Below are positions 1 through 8,543 of a stretch of DNA of 64,000 nucleotides, piece by piece. The translations under genes and the position numbers were made by a program. Under the pieces are notes generated by a model. It worked only from the letters and a program-made list of their open reading frames with translations, was not told the origin of the DNA and ran no database searches. The stretch's first letter is position 1. Each line of letters begins with the position of its first letter. The stretch spans positions 744,001 through 808,000 of the forward strand of contig CAVSLA010000004.1 in the NCBI GenBank assembly GCA_963728825.1, written 5' to 3'. The DNA comes from CAVREM01 sp963728825 (GTDB taxonomy: Bacteria; Acidobacteriota; Vicinamibacteria; Vicinamibacterales; CAVVIG01).

Positions 1-1
1 C

Positions 2-478
2 GCGGCCGGCGGCAGCATCACCGTTCTCGACACCCGCAAGACCACGCCGACTCTCCGCGCGCTCGAGAAGTACGCCGTCGCAGCCGGCGGCGGCACCAAT
101 CATCGCGTGGGACTCTACGACGCGATTCTCATCAAGGACAACCACGTGCGCCTGGCCGGCGGGATCAAGGAAGCCGTGCGTCGTGCGCGCCAGCATCGTC
201 CTGACCTGCGGATCGAGGTCGAAGCGCAGACGCTCGCCGAGGTCGACGACGCCCTCGCCGCGGGCGCGGAGATCATCCTTGTCGACAACCTGAGTGCCGC
301 GGAGGTGCGGGAGGCGGTCGGCCGCGTCAAGGGGCGGGCGAAGGTCGAGGTGTCCGGTGGCGTGACGCTCGACCGACTGCCGGAGCTTGCCGCCACCGGA
401 GCCGACTACGTCTCGATCGGCGGGTTGACCCACTCGGCCCCCGCCGTGGACATCAGCTTTGAGATCGAACCGATCTGA
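2..478 (+). CDS. nadC: Nicotinate-nucleotide pyrophosphorylase, C-terminal part (5' end outside window)
   Basis: This is the C-terminal half of quinolinate phosphoribosyltransferase, which makes nicotinate mononucleotide, CO2 and PPi from quinolinate and PRPP in de novo NAD synthesis. The reading frame is already open at base 2, so the gene starts before the window. Family signatures are the DTRKTTPTLR stretch at the left edge, GGGTNHRVGLYDAILIKDNH just after it, and a terminal TGADYVSIGGLTHSAP that closes the TIM-barrel phosphate site. About 158 of the usual 280 residues are present. The stop overlaps the start of the biotin ligase gene by about 20 bases, so the two are probably one cofactor operon. 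Confidence 0.96.
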   Translation, partial: AAGGSITVLDTRKTTPTLRALEKYAVAAGGGTNHRVGLYDAILIKDNHVRLAGGIKEAVRRARQHRPDLRIEVEAQTLAEVDDALAAGAEIILVDNLSAAEVREAVGRVKGRAKVEVSGGVTLDRLPELAATGADYVSIGGLTHSAPAVDISFEIEPI

Positions 479-1274
479 CACGGCGCTGCCACCGGATTTC
501 GAAGAAGCTCTGACGGGCGCGCGCGCCCGCGACAGGCTGGATCCTCTCGGTTCGCGCGTGATCTACTTCCCGACCATCGGATCGACCAACGACGTCGCGG
601 CGTCGCTGGCTGCCGATCCTCAGGCGGAAGGCACGGTGGTGATTGCCGATGCGCAGACCGCCGGCCGGGGCCGGCGCGGTCGCAGCTGGTTCTCTCCGCC
701 GGGCAGCGGACTCTACGTGTCGGTGATCCTGTCCCCGGCGCGCTCGCCGGTGGATCCGGCGCGCGCGACCACGCTGCTGACGCTCGCGGCCGGCGTTGCC
801 CTGGCCGAAGGCATCGAGCGCAGCACCGGTCTCACGCCGGGCATCAAGTGGCCCAACGATCTGCTCGTGGCACGGCGCAAGGTGGCGGGCATCCTGGCCG
901 AGTCTTTCGCCGCCGCGGTCGTGCTCGGTTACGGCATCAACGTTGGACCGATGTCGTACCCACCGGATCTGCAGGACCGCGCGACCTCGCTCGAAACCGA
1001 GCTCGGACGCTCAATCGATCGCCCGCTGGTGTGCGTCGAGACGCTCGCCGCGCTGGCGAGGCGCTACCGCGATCTGATCGAGGGACGGTTCGATGTTATT
1101 CTCGACGCGTGGCGGCGTCTGGCGCCGTGGCAGGTTGGTGCGCGGGTGTCATGGGAGACCGCGCAGGGCACCCAGGCGGGGATCACCGAGGGCATCGACG
1201 ATGGTGGCGCGCTCCTCGTCCGCAGCGGCGATCGCATCGAGCGGATCGTCGCGGGTGAAGTGAACTGGCTGTGA
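459..1274 (+). CDS. birA: Biotin--[acetyl-CoA-carboxylase] ligase, catalytic-only type
   Basis: This enzyme activates biotin to biotinyl-AMP and attaches it to the lysine of biotin carboxyl carrier protein. The biotin/ATP loop GRGRRGRSWFSP is at residues 69-80, KWPNDLL at 130-136, and the invariant lysine region KVAGIL follows at about 141. A small C-terminal cap domain ends the protein. At 271 residues it lacks the N-terminal winged-helix repressor domain of E. coli BirA, so it should be a group I ligase without a DNA-binding role. The TTG start overlaps nadC by 20 bases; no better start lies between it and the first conserved strand (YFPTIGSTND, residues 36-45). The coaX gene follows 15 bases downstream. 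Confidence 0.93.
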   Translation: MRSNRSDTALPPDFEEALTGARARDRLDPLGSRVIYFPTIGSTNDVAASLAADPQAEGTVVIADAQTAGRGRRGRSWFSPPGSGLYVSVILSPARSPVDPARATTLLTLAAGVALAEGIERSTGLTPGIKWPNDLLVARRKVAGILAESFAAAVVLGYGINVGPMSYPPDLQDRATSLETELGRSIDRPLVCVETLAALARRYRDLIEGRFDVILDAWRRLAPWQVGARVSWETAQGTQAGITEGIDDGGALLVRSGDRIERIVAGEVNWL

Positions 1275-1289
1275 ACTGAAACGGCGCGT

Positions 1290-2084
1290 ATGCTCCTCGC
1301 CATTGACGTCGGCAACACGAACATCGTCCTCGGCGTGTTCGACAGCGGTCGCCTAATCCACAGCTGGCGGCTGCAGACGCTGCGCGAGCGCACCTCCGAC
1401 GAGCTCGGCCTGCTGGTCGATGGGCTGTTCGCGCATCGCGGGCTGAGCCCGTCGCAGGTCACCGGTGTCATCCTCGGCTCGGTCGTCCCGCCACTGACGG
1501 ATACGGTGTGGGCGATGGTGAATCGCTACTTCGATCGCCAGGCGCTGATCGTCGATCCCGCGAAAAACACCGGCATGCCGATCCTCTACGAGACCCCGGC
1601 CGAAGTGGGCGCGGACCGGATCCTCAACGCGATCGCCGCCAACGAGCTGTTCCAGGGCGCCGTCAAACGCCCGCTGATCGTCTGCGACTTTGGCACCGCG
1701 ACGACCCTCGATGCAGTCAGCGCCAAAGGGGAATATCTCGGCGGCGCGATCTGCCCGGGGGTGACCATCTCGGCTGACGCCCTGTTTCAACGGGCCGCGC
1801 GGCTGCCGCGGGTGGACGTTCGCAAGCCGGCGACGGTCATCGGCAGGACGACGGTCGGGGCGATGCAGTCGGGCCTGTTTTACGGATACGTCGGCATGGT
1901 CGAAGGCCTGATGCAGCGGATGAACCGCGAGCTGGGCGGCAACGCGCTGTGTGTGGCGACCGGCGGACTGGCGGTGACCATTGCCTCGGAGATTCCCGCC
2001 ATCGAGCAGGTCGACATCGATCTGACGCTCCGCGGTCTGAGAATAGTGTGGGAACGGAACCAGTCGACTACTGCCGCCAGATAG
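1290..2084 (+). CDS. coaX: Type III pantothenate kinase
   Basis: CoaX phosphorylates pantothenate in the first committed step of coenzyme A synthesis; the type III enzymes use the ASKHA (actin/hexokinase-like) fold. The phosphate-1 motif IDVGNTN is at residues 5-11. The conserved GADRI and CDFGTATTLDA segments lie mid-protein, and GGAICPGV plus VATGG near the end form the nucleotide site. At 264 residues it has the family length. It lies between birA and an uncharacterised gene whose GTG start is 37 bases inside its 3' end, so translation of the next gene is probably coupled. Confidence 0.95.
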   Translation: MLLAIDVGNTNIVLGVFDSGRLIHSWRLQTLRERTSDELGLLVDGLFAHRGLSPSQVTGVILGSVVPPLTDTVWAMVNRYFDRQALIVDPAKNTGMPILYETPAEVGADRILNAIAANELFQGAVKRPLIVCDFGTATTLDAVSAKGEYLGGAICPGVTISADALFQRAARLPRVDVRKPATVIGRTTVGAMQSGLFYGYVGMVEGLMQRMNRELGGNALCVATGGLAVTIASEIPAIEQVDIDLTLRGLRIVWERNQSTTAAR

Positions 2085-2734
2085 AAACCTACCTCTGTCG
2101 CAAGAACGACGGGCACCTGATTCGGGTCGTCGGTCCATCGTTCGAGCTCGTCTCGCGCTGGGAGACAGACGGCGTCCCGCTCAAGGTGGCGTTTGAGGGG
2201 ATCGATCGCTATTTCGAGCGTTACTATCGCAAAGGGCCGCGCCGGCGGCCGGTGCGCATCGAGTTCTGCGAAGCCGACGTGCGGGACGTGTTCGAGGAGT
2301 GGCGCCGCGCGATCGGCCTGGCGCGTCGCACTGAAGAGGAGCCGCACTCCCCATCGCTGCCGGCGCATCTCGAACGGGCATCGATCCGGCTGACCAGCGC
2401 CCGTGCATCCGGCAAGGTGAGTGGAGCGGTGGATGACCTCCTGGATCGCGTCTCGCATGAGCTCGATGCGGCACGCAGCACGCCTCACGGCCTGCGCGGC
2501 GAGGCCCGCCGGGCGATAATCGATCGGCTCTCGAGTCTCGACGGGGAACTGCTGCAGATCGCGCGCGCGTCACTCGACCCGGAGGCACTGCGCGGGCTGG
2601 AGGGCGAGGCGAACGAGGAGCTGTCGGCATTCCGCGCGCACATGCCGGCTGACGTTTATGAGCGCGCCCGCCGGGCGGCGGTCGATCGACTCGTCCGCGT
2701 TCGTCTCGGACTGCCGACCCTTACGTATGGATGA
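2048..2734 (+). CDS. Conserved-looking protein of unknown function, 228 aa
   Basis: I do not recognise this family. The protein is soluble, charged and mostly helical. The N-terminal part (residues 1-70) has a compact pattern with YCRQIETYLC and GHLIRVVGPSFELVSRWE. This is followed by a segment resembling a short hinge (RYFERYYRKGPRRRPVRIEF) and a long Arg/Glu-rich helical C-terminal half. No signal peptide or membrane segment is visible. The GTG at 2048 is chosen because coding character begins there; it overlaps coaX by 37 bases. The stop overlaps the next start by 8 bases, so it sits inside a translationally coupled operon. A regulatory or scaffold role is possible, but nothing in the sequence proves it. 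Confidence 0.75.
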   Translation: MGTEPVDYCRQIETYLCRKNDGHLIRVVGPSFELVSRWETDGVPLKVAFEGIDRYFERYYRKGPRRRPVRIEFCEADVRDVFEEWRRAIGLARRTEEEPHSPSLPAHLERASIRLTSARASGKVSGAVDDLLDRVSHELDAARSTPHGLRGEARRAIIDRLSSLDGELLQIARASLDPEALRGLEGEANEELSAFRAHMPADVYERARRAAVDRLVRVRLGLPTLTYG

Positions 2735-3182
2735 CCCCCGAGATTCCCGCTCGGACTCGAGCCCCGACACCGAACTGATCGGGCGAATCCGGACGTTTCT
2801 GCTGGCGGTGCTCATCGTCGGCAGCGTCGGGGCTGGTCTCGAGCTGCTGCTGCTGGGCCATTTCGAGGAGATCACTCAGGTCGCGCCACTGGTGCTCTTG
2901 TCCGGCGGTCTGATCGTCACGACGTGGCATGCGGTGCGCCCCGGCGCCGGCAGCGTCCGGGCGCTCGCCTGGCTGATGATGCTGTTCGTCGTCAGCGGCG
3001 CAATCGGCATCGGGCTGCACTATTGGGGTAACCTCGAGTTCGAGCGCGAGATGTACCCGTCGATGGCCGGTCTCGAGCTGGTCAGCAAAACGCTGACTGG
3101 TGCCACTCCGGTGCTGGCCCCGGCGACAATGGCGCTGCTCGGGGCGGTAGGACTGGCGGCTGTTTACGGCGTGAAGAAATAG
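2727..3182 (+). CDS. Small integral membrane protein, four predicted helices, unknown function
   Basis: This 151-residue protein has a short hydrophilic N-terminus (about 20 residues, Asp/Ser-rich) followed by four hydrophobic segments: about 23-45 (TFLLAVLIVGSVGAGLELLL), 53-70, 80-100 and 128-148. The second and third helices are separated by an Arg-containing loop. No catalytic motif is apparent. The ATG at 2727 overlaps the upstream unknown gene by 8 bases, and a good AGGAGG ribosome site for the next gene follows 10 bases after the stop. The neighbourhood suggests co-expression with the preceding protein, but the function is unknown. Confidence 0.75.
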   Translation: MDDPRDSRSDSSPDTELIGRIRTFLLAVLIVGSVGAGLELLLLGHFEEITQVAPLVLLSGGLIVTTWHAVRPGAGSVRALAWLMMLFVVSGAIGIGLHYWGNLEFEREMYPSMAGLELVSKTLTGATPVLAPATMALLGAVGLAAVYGVKK

Positions 3183-3197
3183 ATCGAGGAGGAACCG

Positions 3198-3842
3198 ATG
3201 CTCTGCAGAATGTCTTGCTGGACGGTTGGCGTCGTGATGGTGGCGGCCGCGTTGGTCGCGGCACCCGCCGCGGCCCAGGTTGGCAAATCGGTGACGATCG
3301 TCGATGCCAACATCGCTACCGAGAAAGAGCTCGCGGCGCTGCCGCACTTCAACGCGTCGCTCGTGAAATCAGTCGTCGATCGGCGCCCGTTCGCGAGCAT
3401 CATCGATCTCGACGCACTCCTCAGTCCGTCGTTGAGCCGCCAGCAGTTGACGGAGCTGTACGGTCGGCTGTTTGTGCACCTCAACCTCAATACCGCGACG
3501 AGCGAACAGATCCTGCTCATCCCGAATGCCGGGCCGCGCATGGTGCGCGAGTTCCAGGAATACCGACCCTACAAAGCGCTCGCCCAGTTCCATCGTGAGA
3601 TCGACAAGTACGTCGACGACCAGGAGCTGGCGCGGCTCGAGCAGTACGTCTTCGTACCGATTGACCTGAACACCGCCGCCGACGCCGACATTCTGACGAT
3701 TCCGGGTCTCGGCAACCGGATGTTGCACGAGTTCAAGGAGTACCGGCCGTACAAGGCGATTGAACAGTTTCGCCGCGAGATCGGTAAGTACATCGACAAG
3801 CGGGAGGTCGCCCGACTCGAACGCTACGTGACGATCAATTGA
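3198..3842 (+). CDS. Secreted helix-hairpin-helix (ComEA-like) repeat protein
   Basis: An AGGAGG ribosome site lies just before the ATG. A signal peptide occupies residues 1-26 (hydrophobic VVMVAAALVAAPAAAQ). The mature part contains three helix-hairpin-helix units. One is a diverged copy after VDANIATEKELAALP; the two canonical copies begin LNLNTATSEQILLIPNAG and DLNTAADADILTIPGLG. Each canonical unit is followed by a near-identical tail containing EYRPYKA, showing internal duplication. The family binds duplex DNA non-specifically (for example ComEA in transformation) or has a structural role. The export signal and absence of a transmembrane anchor suggest a periplasmic DNA-binding protein; an uptake role is inference, as no other competence gene is in the window. 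Confidence 0.82.
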   Translation: MLCRMSCWTVGVVMVAAALVAAPAAAQVGKSVTIVDANIATEKELAALPHFNASLVKSVVDRRPFASIIDLDALLSPSLSRQQLTELYGRLFVHLNLNTATSEQILLIPNAGPRMVREFQEYRPYKALAQFHREIDKYVDDQELARLEQYVFVPIDLNTAADADILTIPGLGNRMLHEFKEYRPYKAIEQFRREIGKYIDKREVARLERYVTIN

Positions 3843-3900
3843 AGCCGGTAGCTTCGCGACTCCGGCCGGACGCGTCATGAAACGCGCCGACACGTAGGAT

Positions 3901-5160
3901 GTGACCGTGAGCCTGGCGCCTGGCAGCGAACTCCGGCTTCGCGTCGAGAAACCGGCCGCCGGCGGGTGGATGATCGCGCGCGCCAACGGTCAGGTGATCC
4001 TTGTCTCGGGCGCGATTCCAGGCGAGACGGTGGTGGCGCGCGTCGAGCGGACCAGCAAGGCGGTGGTCTACGCGCGAGTGGTCGGTGTCGACGAGGCGTC
4101 CCAGGACCGGCGGGATCCGTTCACCGATCCGCTGTGTGGTGGCTGCCTGTACGCGCACGTCGCCTATCCCCGTCAGCTCGAGATCAAGAGTCAGGTCATC
4201 GCCGACGCGTTCGGGCGGATCGCGCGCGTGCCCGTCCCGGCGCCGGTTGTCGTGGCCGCATCCCCCACTGCGGGCTACCGGATGCGCGCACGGCTGCACG
4301 TCCGTGGCCGCCGGATCGGATTCTTTCGCGAGGGCACCCACGATCTCTGCGATGCGCGCGCGACGCGTCAGCTCTTGCCGGCAACGACCGACGTCCTGGA
4401 TCGCCTCGGTGCCGCGCTGCAGGCGACAGGCACCGATGTGATCCGCGAGGTCGAGGTTGCCGAAAACATCGACGCCTCGCAGCGGGTCCTGAGTCTGGAA
4501 GCCGCTGCTTACCTCGATCCCCGCACGCTTGGCGCGCTGGCTGGAGACCGCGAGGTCAGCGGTGTGACCCTGGGGCAGATGCCGGTCACCGGGGATCCCT
4601 ACGTGACGGACACCCTGCCGATCGAAGGGCACCAGTTCACGCTTCGTCGTCACGTCCAATCGTTTTTTCAGGCGAACCGCTTTGTGCTCGGTCAGCTCGT
4701 CGAACACGTTGTCGGGCGCGTTCCGCGCGGGGCGGAGGTGGTGGACCTCTACGCCGGTGTCGGGCTCTTCTCGATTGCCGCCGCACGCGCACGCGAGGCG
4801 CGCGTCGTGGCCGTCGAGGGCGACCGCGTGGCGGCGAGAGATCTGGCCGCCAACGCGAGCCAGGTCAGCGGGGCCGTGCAGATCGTTCACCAGCCGGTCG
4901 AGTCGTTCGTCCGGGTCGGCGAGCGAATAGTCGATCTGCTTATCGTCGATCCGCCGCGGACCGGGATGTCACGTGGGGCGCTCGATCGGGCGCTCGCCCT
5001 GCGTGCGCCGAAGGTCGTCTACGTGTCGTGCGACGTTGCCACGCTGGCGCGTGATGTCCGCCGTTTCGTCGACGCCGGCTATCGCCTCACCTCGCTCGAC
5101 GCGTTCGACCTGTTTCCCAACACGCCGCATGTTGAGAGTGGGGCCATTCTCGAATCCTGA
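3901..5160 (+). CDS. 23S rRNA (uracil-5-)-methyltransferase, RumA/TrmA family
   Basis: The family transfers a methyl group from S-adenosylmethionine to C5 of a uridine in rRNA or tRNA. An N-terminal TRAM-like beta-barrel (residues about 5-65) precedes a short Cys motif DPLCGGCLYA. The AdoMet loop is DLYAGVGLFS (about 281-290), followed by VDPPRTG (about 350) and the nucleophile motif YVSCDVATLARD. The glutamate base lies in the C-terminal NTPHVES. RlmD-type enzymes have four cluster cysteines (C-x5-C-x2-C plus one), but only the CGGC pair is obvious here, so loss of the Fe-S cluster is possible. I cannot assign RlmC, RlmD or TrmA specificity. The GTG start follows a 58-base gap. Confidence 0.9.
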   Translation: MTVSLAPGSELRLRVEKPAAGGWMIARANGQVILVSGAIPGETVVARVERTSKAVVYARVVGVDEASQDRRDPFTDPLCGGCLYAHVAYPRQLEIKSQVIADAFGRIARVPVPAPVVVAASPTAGYRMRARLHVRGRRIGFFREGTHDLCDARATRQLLPATTDVLDRLGAALQATGTDVIREVEVAENIDASQRVLSLEAAAYLDPRTLGALAGDREVSGVTLGQMPVTGDPYVTDTLPIEGHQFTLRRHVQSFFQANRFVLGQLVEHVVGRVPRGAEVVDLYAGVGLFSIAAARAREARVVAVEGDRVAARDLAANASQVSGAVQIVHQPVESFVRVGERIVDLLIVDPPRTGMSRGALDRALALRAPKVVYVSCDVATLARDVRRFVDAGYRLTSLDAFDLFPNTPHVESGAILES

Positions 5161-5206
5161 GATTTCAGGATTTGAGGATTTGAGGATTTAAGGATTTGAG
5201 GATTTG
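5154..5206. repeat. Tandem 8-bp repeat AGGATTTG with a terminal inverted repeat
   Basis: Between two convergent genes, five 8-bp units of AGGATTTG (one with a final A) run from 5167 to 5206. They are preceded by a perfect 7-bp inverted repeat, ATCCTGA at 5154-5160 and TCAGGAT at 5165-5171, with a 4-base loop. The inverted repeat includes the stop of the methyltransferase gene. The last residues and stop of the facing gene are encoded by the repeat itself. The tract is A/T-rich compared with its surroundings. It could act as a bidirectional transcription end, but there is no U-tract. Confidence 0.85.
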
Positions 5207-5889
5207 CCCGACGCTTCGAGGAAGCCCTCGAAGAGGGGACGGAACTCGCCCGTGCGCCAGAAGTTTTCCGGGTGCCACTGGACGCCCAGGCAGAAGCGGG
5301 CGCCAGGGTCTTCGATTGCCTCGATCACGCCGTCGGGCGCGGTGGCCGAGGCGCGGAACCCGGGTGCGAGCAGCTTGACCGCCTGATGGTGGCGGCTGTT
5401 GGCTTCGCAGGCGTCGGTGTCGCTGAGGCGCTCGCGCATCAGGCGCGCCAGGAGTGTGTCCTTGTCGAGCCACACTTCGTGCGCAAGGTCGTACGGCTTG
5501 TGGGGCGGCACCGTCCAGCTGTGATCGAGCGCGCCTGCCACTTCGGTCGGAATGTCCTGCACGAGCGTTCCGCCGCAGGCCACGTTCAGGATCTGGATGC
5601 CGCGACAGATCGCGAAAATCGGCAGATTCCGCCGCCGCGCCTCGTTGATCAGCCCGATCTCGAACTCGTCGCGTGCGGGATCCACGTCCACCACGGACGG
5701 ATGCGGCTGTTCTCCGTATCGCATCGGTGCGACATCTTCACCCCCGCTGAGCAGCAGGCCGCCAATCGATGAAATGATGTCGCCGGCCGGCGTCCCCGGC
5801 TCGAGTACGCGGACCTCTCCGCCCACGTGAAGGACGGCCTGACGGTAGTCCTCGATTTTCTTGCACGCCGTTAGTCCGATGAGGGGCAT
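5188..5889 (-). CDS. Peptidase C26 / gamma-glutamyl-gamma-aminobutyrate hydrolase-like protein
   Basis: This is a class-I glutamine-amidotransferase-fold hydrolase of the PuuD family, which cleaves gamma-glutamyl amides. The oxyanion region LLLSGGEDVAP is at about residues 46-56. The nucleophile cysteine is in FAICRGIQILN (about 92-102) and the catalytic His-Glu pair in GVQWHPENFW near the C-terminus. Length (233 residues) is slightly below the usual 250. The final residues (SSNP) and the stop are provided by the AGGATTTG repeat, so the original C-terminus may have been replaced. The substrate is unknown; no putrescine or GABA gene is adjacent. argS lies 39 bases upstream on the same strand. 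Confidence 0.88.
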   Translation of the reverse strand: MPLIGLTACKKIEDYRQAVLHVGGEVRVLEPGTPAGDIISSIGGLLLSGGEDVAPMRYGEQPHPSVVDVDPARDEFEIGLINEARRRNLPIFAICRGIQILNVACGGTLVQDIPTEVAGALDHSWTVPPHKPYDLAHEVWLDKDTLLARLMRERLSDTDACEANSRHHQAVKLLAPGFRASATAPDGVIEAIEDPGARFCLGVQWHPENFWRTGEFRPLFEGFLEASGKSSNP

Positions 5890-5928
5890 CTACGTGGAAA
5901 AGGGGAAGGGGATTGACAGCTCATCCTG

Positions 5929-7884
5929 CTACATTCGCGCGGGAACTGCAATCCCCATCAGATCGAGGGCGCGCGTCAGCTGAGCCCGGAAATAGGCGAC
6001 GCCGGCCGCCCGCCAGCGCTTTCGATCGCCGTCCTCCTCATTGATGATCGGGGAGCGGTGATAAAAGGCGTTGAACAGCTGGGCCAGGCCGAAGGCGTAT
6101 TTCGCCAGCACAGAGAACTCCAGTGAGCGGACGACCTGCTCGACAATTTCGTCGAGCCGCGCCGCTTCCAGAACCAGCGCCCACAGACCGTCCTCGTCGG
6201 GAGGAAAACTGCCGGCTTCGGGCATGACCTGGGCCTCGGTGAGCCCTTCCCGCTCTTTCAGCTTCGCGAAGATGTTGTTGGCCCGGACGACCGCGTACTG
6301 CAGATAGGGCCCCGTCTCGCCTTCGAAGCTGAGCGCCTCTTCCATGTCGAAGACGATGAGTTTGCCGCGCGAGAACTTGAGCATGAAATAACGAATGGCG
6401 GCAACCGCGATCTCCGAGGCCGCCTGCCGGCGTTCTGCGTCCGAAAACTCCGGATTGCGTTTGCCGACCTCGCCCGCCGCCTTGGCGATCAGCAGGTCGA
6501 GCAGGTCGTCGATTTTGACGCCCAGACCCTTGCGGCCTGACACCTCGACGAACGGTTTGCCCGTGTCGCTGTCAGCGGCGGTCTCGTAGCCGAGCTCGCG
6601 CGCTGTGTCGTGCGACAACGCCACCATCTCGTACCAGAAGTGAATCGAGTTCTCGGCTTCCTGACTGTGACCGAGCGTTTCGAGCGCCTGCTTCAACAGC
6701 GCCTGCAGATACATCTGCCGTGAGTCGATGACGTTGAAGATTCGACCGGCGCGGCCAAAGGCCGGCGCTCCCGCCTCTCCCTCGACCGATGTCGTCGCCC
6801 ACAACGTCTTGCCGTTGGCCTGTTCCACGAAGCGGCGGTAGTGGAAGTCTTTGCCGAGCAGCCCGAGCTTCCAGAACTGATTCGCGATGTCCTTGCCGAC
6901 GTAGGTGACGACGCCGTTCGAGCGGACGATGACTTTCTCGCGGGCGTCCTCGGCGTCCTCCGCGCCCTCTGCGGCCTCGTCAATCTTCATGACCCAGCAG
7001 CCCGCCAGCCGTCCTTCGCTCTGCAGAAACACCGCGCCGCTGGCCTTGAGGATCTCGAACGCATGGGCCCAGAACTTTAACCGCAGGATGTCGCCCTCAT
7101 AGGTCAGCAGGTCGTAGGCGATATTCAGCCGCGCCATCGTCCTGAGGTGTGCCCGCACGATCCTGTCGACGATCAGGGCACCCATCTCCGCCGTCTCGTT
7201 GCCGCCGTGCTCCAGATCGTGCAGCGCCGCAGCGCGAATCGTCAGGCGGGCCTGGTCCTCCTCGTACCACTCCGTGACGCGCGAGTAGAGGTCCCAGCAG
7301 TAATAGTCGAACCGACCGCCGTCCGCGAGAGCCCGCACCCCGTCGAGCGACTGGCCTTCGAGCTCGCGGAAACCGACGATGACGTCGGCCACCTGGACCC
7401 CGGTATCGTCGATGTAGTTCTGGACCTCGACCGGCGTAGCCCGAAAGCGGAGCACGCGGACGAGCGTGTCGCCGAGCGCCGCGTTCCTGAGGTGCCCGAC
7501 ATGAGCGGCCTTGTTCGGGTTGATCGCCGTGTGTTCGACGATGGTTTTGGGCTCGGCGCTCCGAGCTGATCCAAGTTCTCCACGAACGCGTGACAGGAGG
7601 AACGCCGTGCGATCGAGGTAGAGATTCAAATAGCCGTTCGATGCGACGTCGACGCGCGTCACGCCGGGCAGCATGCTGATGTCGGTGGCAAGGTCCTGGG
7701 CAATCGCGCGTGGCGCCTTTTTCAGCGTGCGCGCCAACTGGAATGCGACGGTGACCGCCAGGTCGCCGAGCGCGCGATTGGGCGGCACCTCGACGGCAAA
7801 GGGCGGAACGTCGGTGAGATTGAACTTCTGGCGGACGGCCTGGGCAATCGCGTCGTGAACCTGACGTTGAACGTGGAGAATCAT
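5929..7884 (-). CDS. argS: Arginyl-tRNA synthetase
   Basis: This class I synthetase charges tRNA-Arg. The N-terminal tRNA-recognition (Add-1) domain covers about residues 1-110. The HIGH signature appears as HVGHLRNA after NPNKAA (about 145-160). The SGRKGLGVKIDDLL segment replaces the canonical KMSKS loop, as is normal for many ArgRS proteins. The C-terminal DALR anticodon-binding domain, including the YAVVRANNIFAKL region, completes it. Length 651 is slightly long. An insertion around 315-325 (EAAEGAEDAEDAREK) is low-complexity and acidic and lies in a surface loop. The gene is followed on the same strand by the C26 hydrolase. Confidence 0.96.
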   Translation of the reverse strand: MILHVQRQVHDAIAQAVRQKFNLTDVPPFAVEVPPNRALGDLAVTVAFQLARTLKKAPRAIAQDLATDISMLPGVTRVDVASNGYLNLYLDRTAFLLSRVRGELGSARSAEPKTIVEHTAINPNKAAHVGHLRNAALGDTLVRVLRFRATPVEVQNYIDDTGVQVADVIVGFRELEGQSLDGVRALADGGRFDYYCWDLYSRVTEWYEEDQARLTIRAAALHDLEHGGNETAEMGALIVDRIVRAHLRTMARLNIAYDLLTYEGDILRLKFWAHAFEILKASGAVFLQSEGRLAGCWVMKIDEAAEGAEDAEDAREKVIVRSNGVVTYVGKDIANQFWKLGLLGKDFHYRRFVEQANGKTLWATTSVEGEAGAPAFGRAGRIFNVIDSRQMYLQALLKQALETLGHSQEAENSIHFWYEMVALSHDTARELGYETAADSDTGKPFVEVSGRKGLGVKIDDLLDLLIAKAAGEVGKRNPEFSDAERRQAASEIAVAAIRYFMLKFSRGKLIVFDMEEALSFEGETGPYLQYAVVRANNIFAKLKEREGLTEAQVMPEAGSFPPDEDGLWALVLEAARLDEIVEQVVRSLEFSVLAKYAFGLAQLFNAFYHRSPIINEEDGDRKRWRAAGVAYFRAQLTRALDLMGIAVPARM

Positions 7885-7924
7885 CGGGAATCAACAGGGA
7901 AGTGTCGGTAAACTCGTGATACGA

Positions 7925-8521
7925 TTACAGTTCGTGACCAAGCTCGGCGTTGAGGGCTTCGTATTCGGCCGGCGTGTTGACGTTGGCAAGCATACGACCG
8001 CGATCGCCCAGCGCGTCGAGCTCCGATTCAGTTACAACCCGAACGCGCACCGCTCGGAGAAAATCGGTCATCCGCAATCGCCGCTCGGCCAGATGTGCGG
8101 CGATCGCAGGCTGGCAGGCGCGTGTGTACGCGGCGCACAGCGGATGATATCCGCGTTCGGTGCGCGGCACGACGGCATCCGCCTCCGAGGTGAGCGCGAT
8201 CAGATGCCGCAGCAGGCGGGCATGGACAAAGGGCATGTCGCACGCCACGAGCACCAGCGCGTCGTATCGGGCCGCGGCCAGTGCGGCGTCGAGGCCGCCG
8301 AGCGGGCCACAATCAGGCACGCGATCGGTGACGACGCGGAGGTCACTGCGGGGCGTCGCATGACGGCGGTCTCCCGACAGGAGGAGCAGATCGTCCGCGA
8401 CCTGGGCGAGCTCAACGAGCTGACGGTCCAGAATCGACTGGCCACCGACCACGAGGCCGCTCTTGTCGCGCCCGCCGAAGCGGGTTGCGCGTCCTCCGGC
8501 CAGGATGGCCCCGCTGAACAT
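7925..8521 (-). CDS. mobA: Molybdenum cofactor guanylyltransferase
   Basis: MobA transfers GMP from GTP to molybdopterin-bound molybdenum to form the guanine dinucleotide cofactor. The nucleotidyltransferase signature AILAGGRATRFGGRDK is at residues 5-20. The metal-binding aspartate is in LVACDMPFV (about 92-100), GPLGGLDAAL is at about 71-80, and PLCAAY plus NVNTPAEY complete the family pattern near the end. The 198-residue length is typical. The gene is divergent from the V4R-like gene, with only 22 bases between the starts. No other molybdenum cofactor gene or molybdoenzyme lies in the window. Confidence 0.9.
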   Translation of the reverse strand: MFSGAILAGGRATRFGGRDKSGLVVGGQSILDRQLVELAQVADDLLLLSGDRRHATPRSDLRVVTDRVPDCGPLGGLDAALAAARYDALVLVACDMPFVHARLLRHLIALTSEADAVVPRTERGYHPLCAAYTRACQPAIAAHLAERRLRMTDFLRAVRVRVVTESELDALGDRGRMLANVNTPAEYEALNAELGHEL

Positions 8522-8543
8522 TGCGACGTGATCTTATCCTGCG

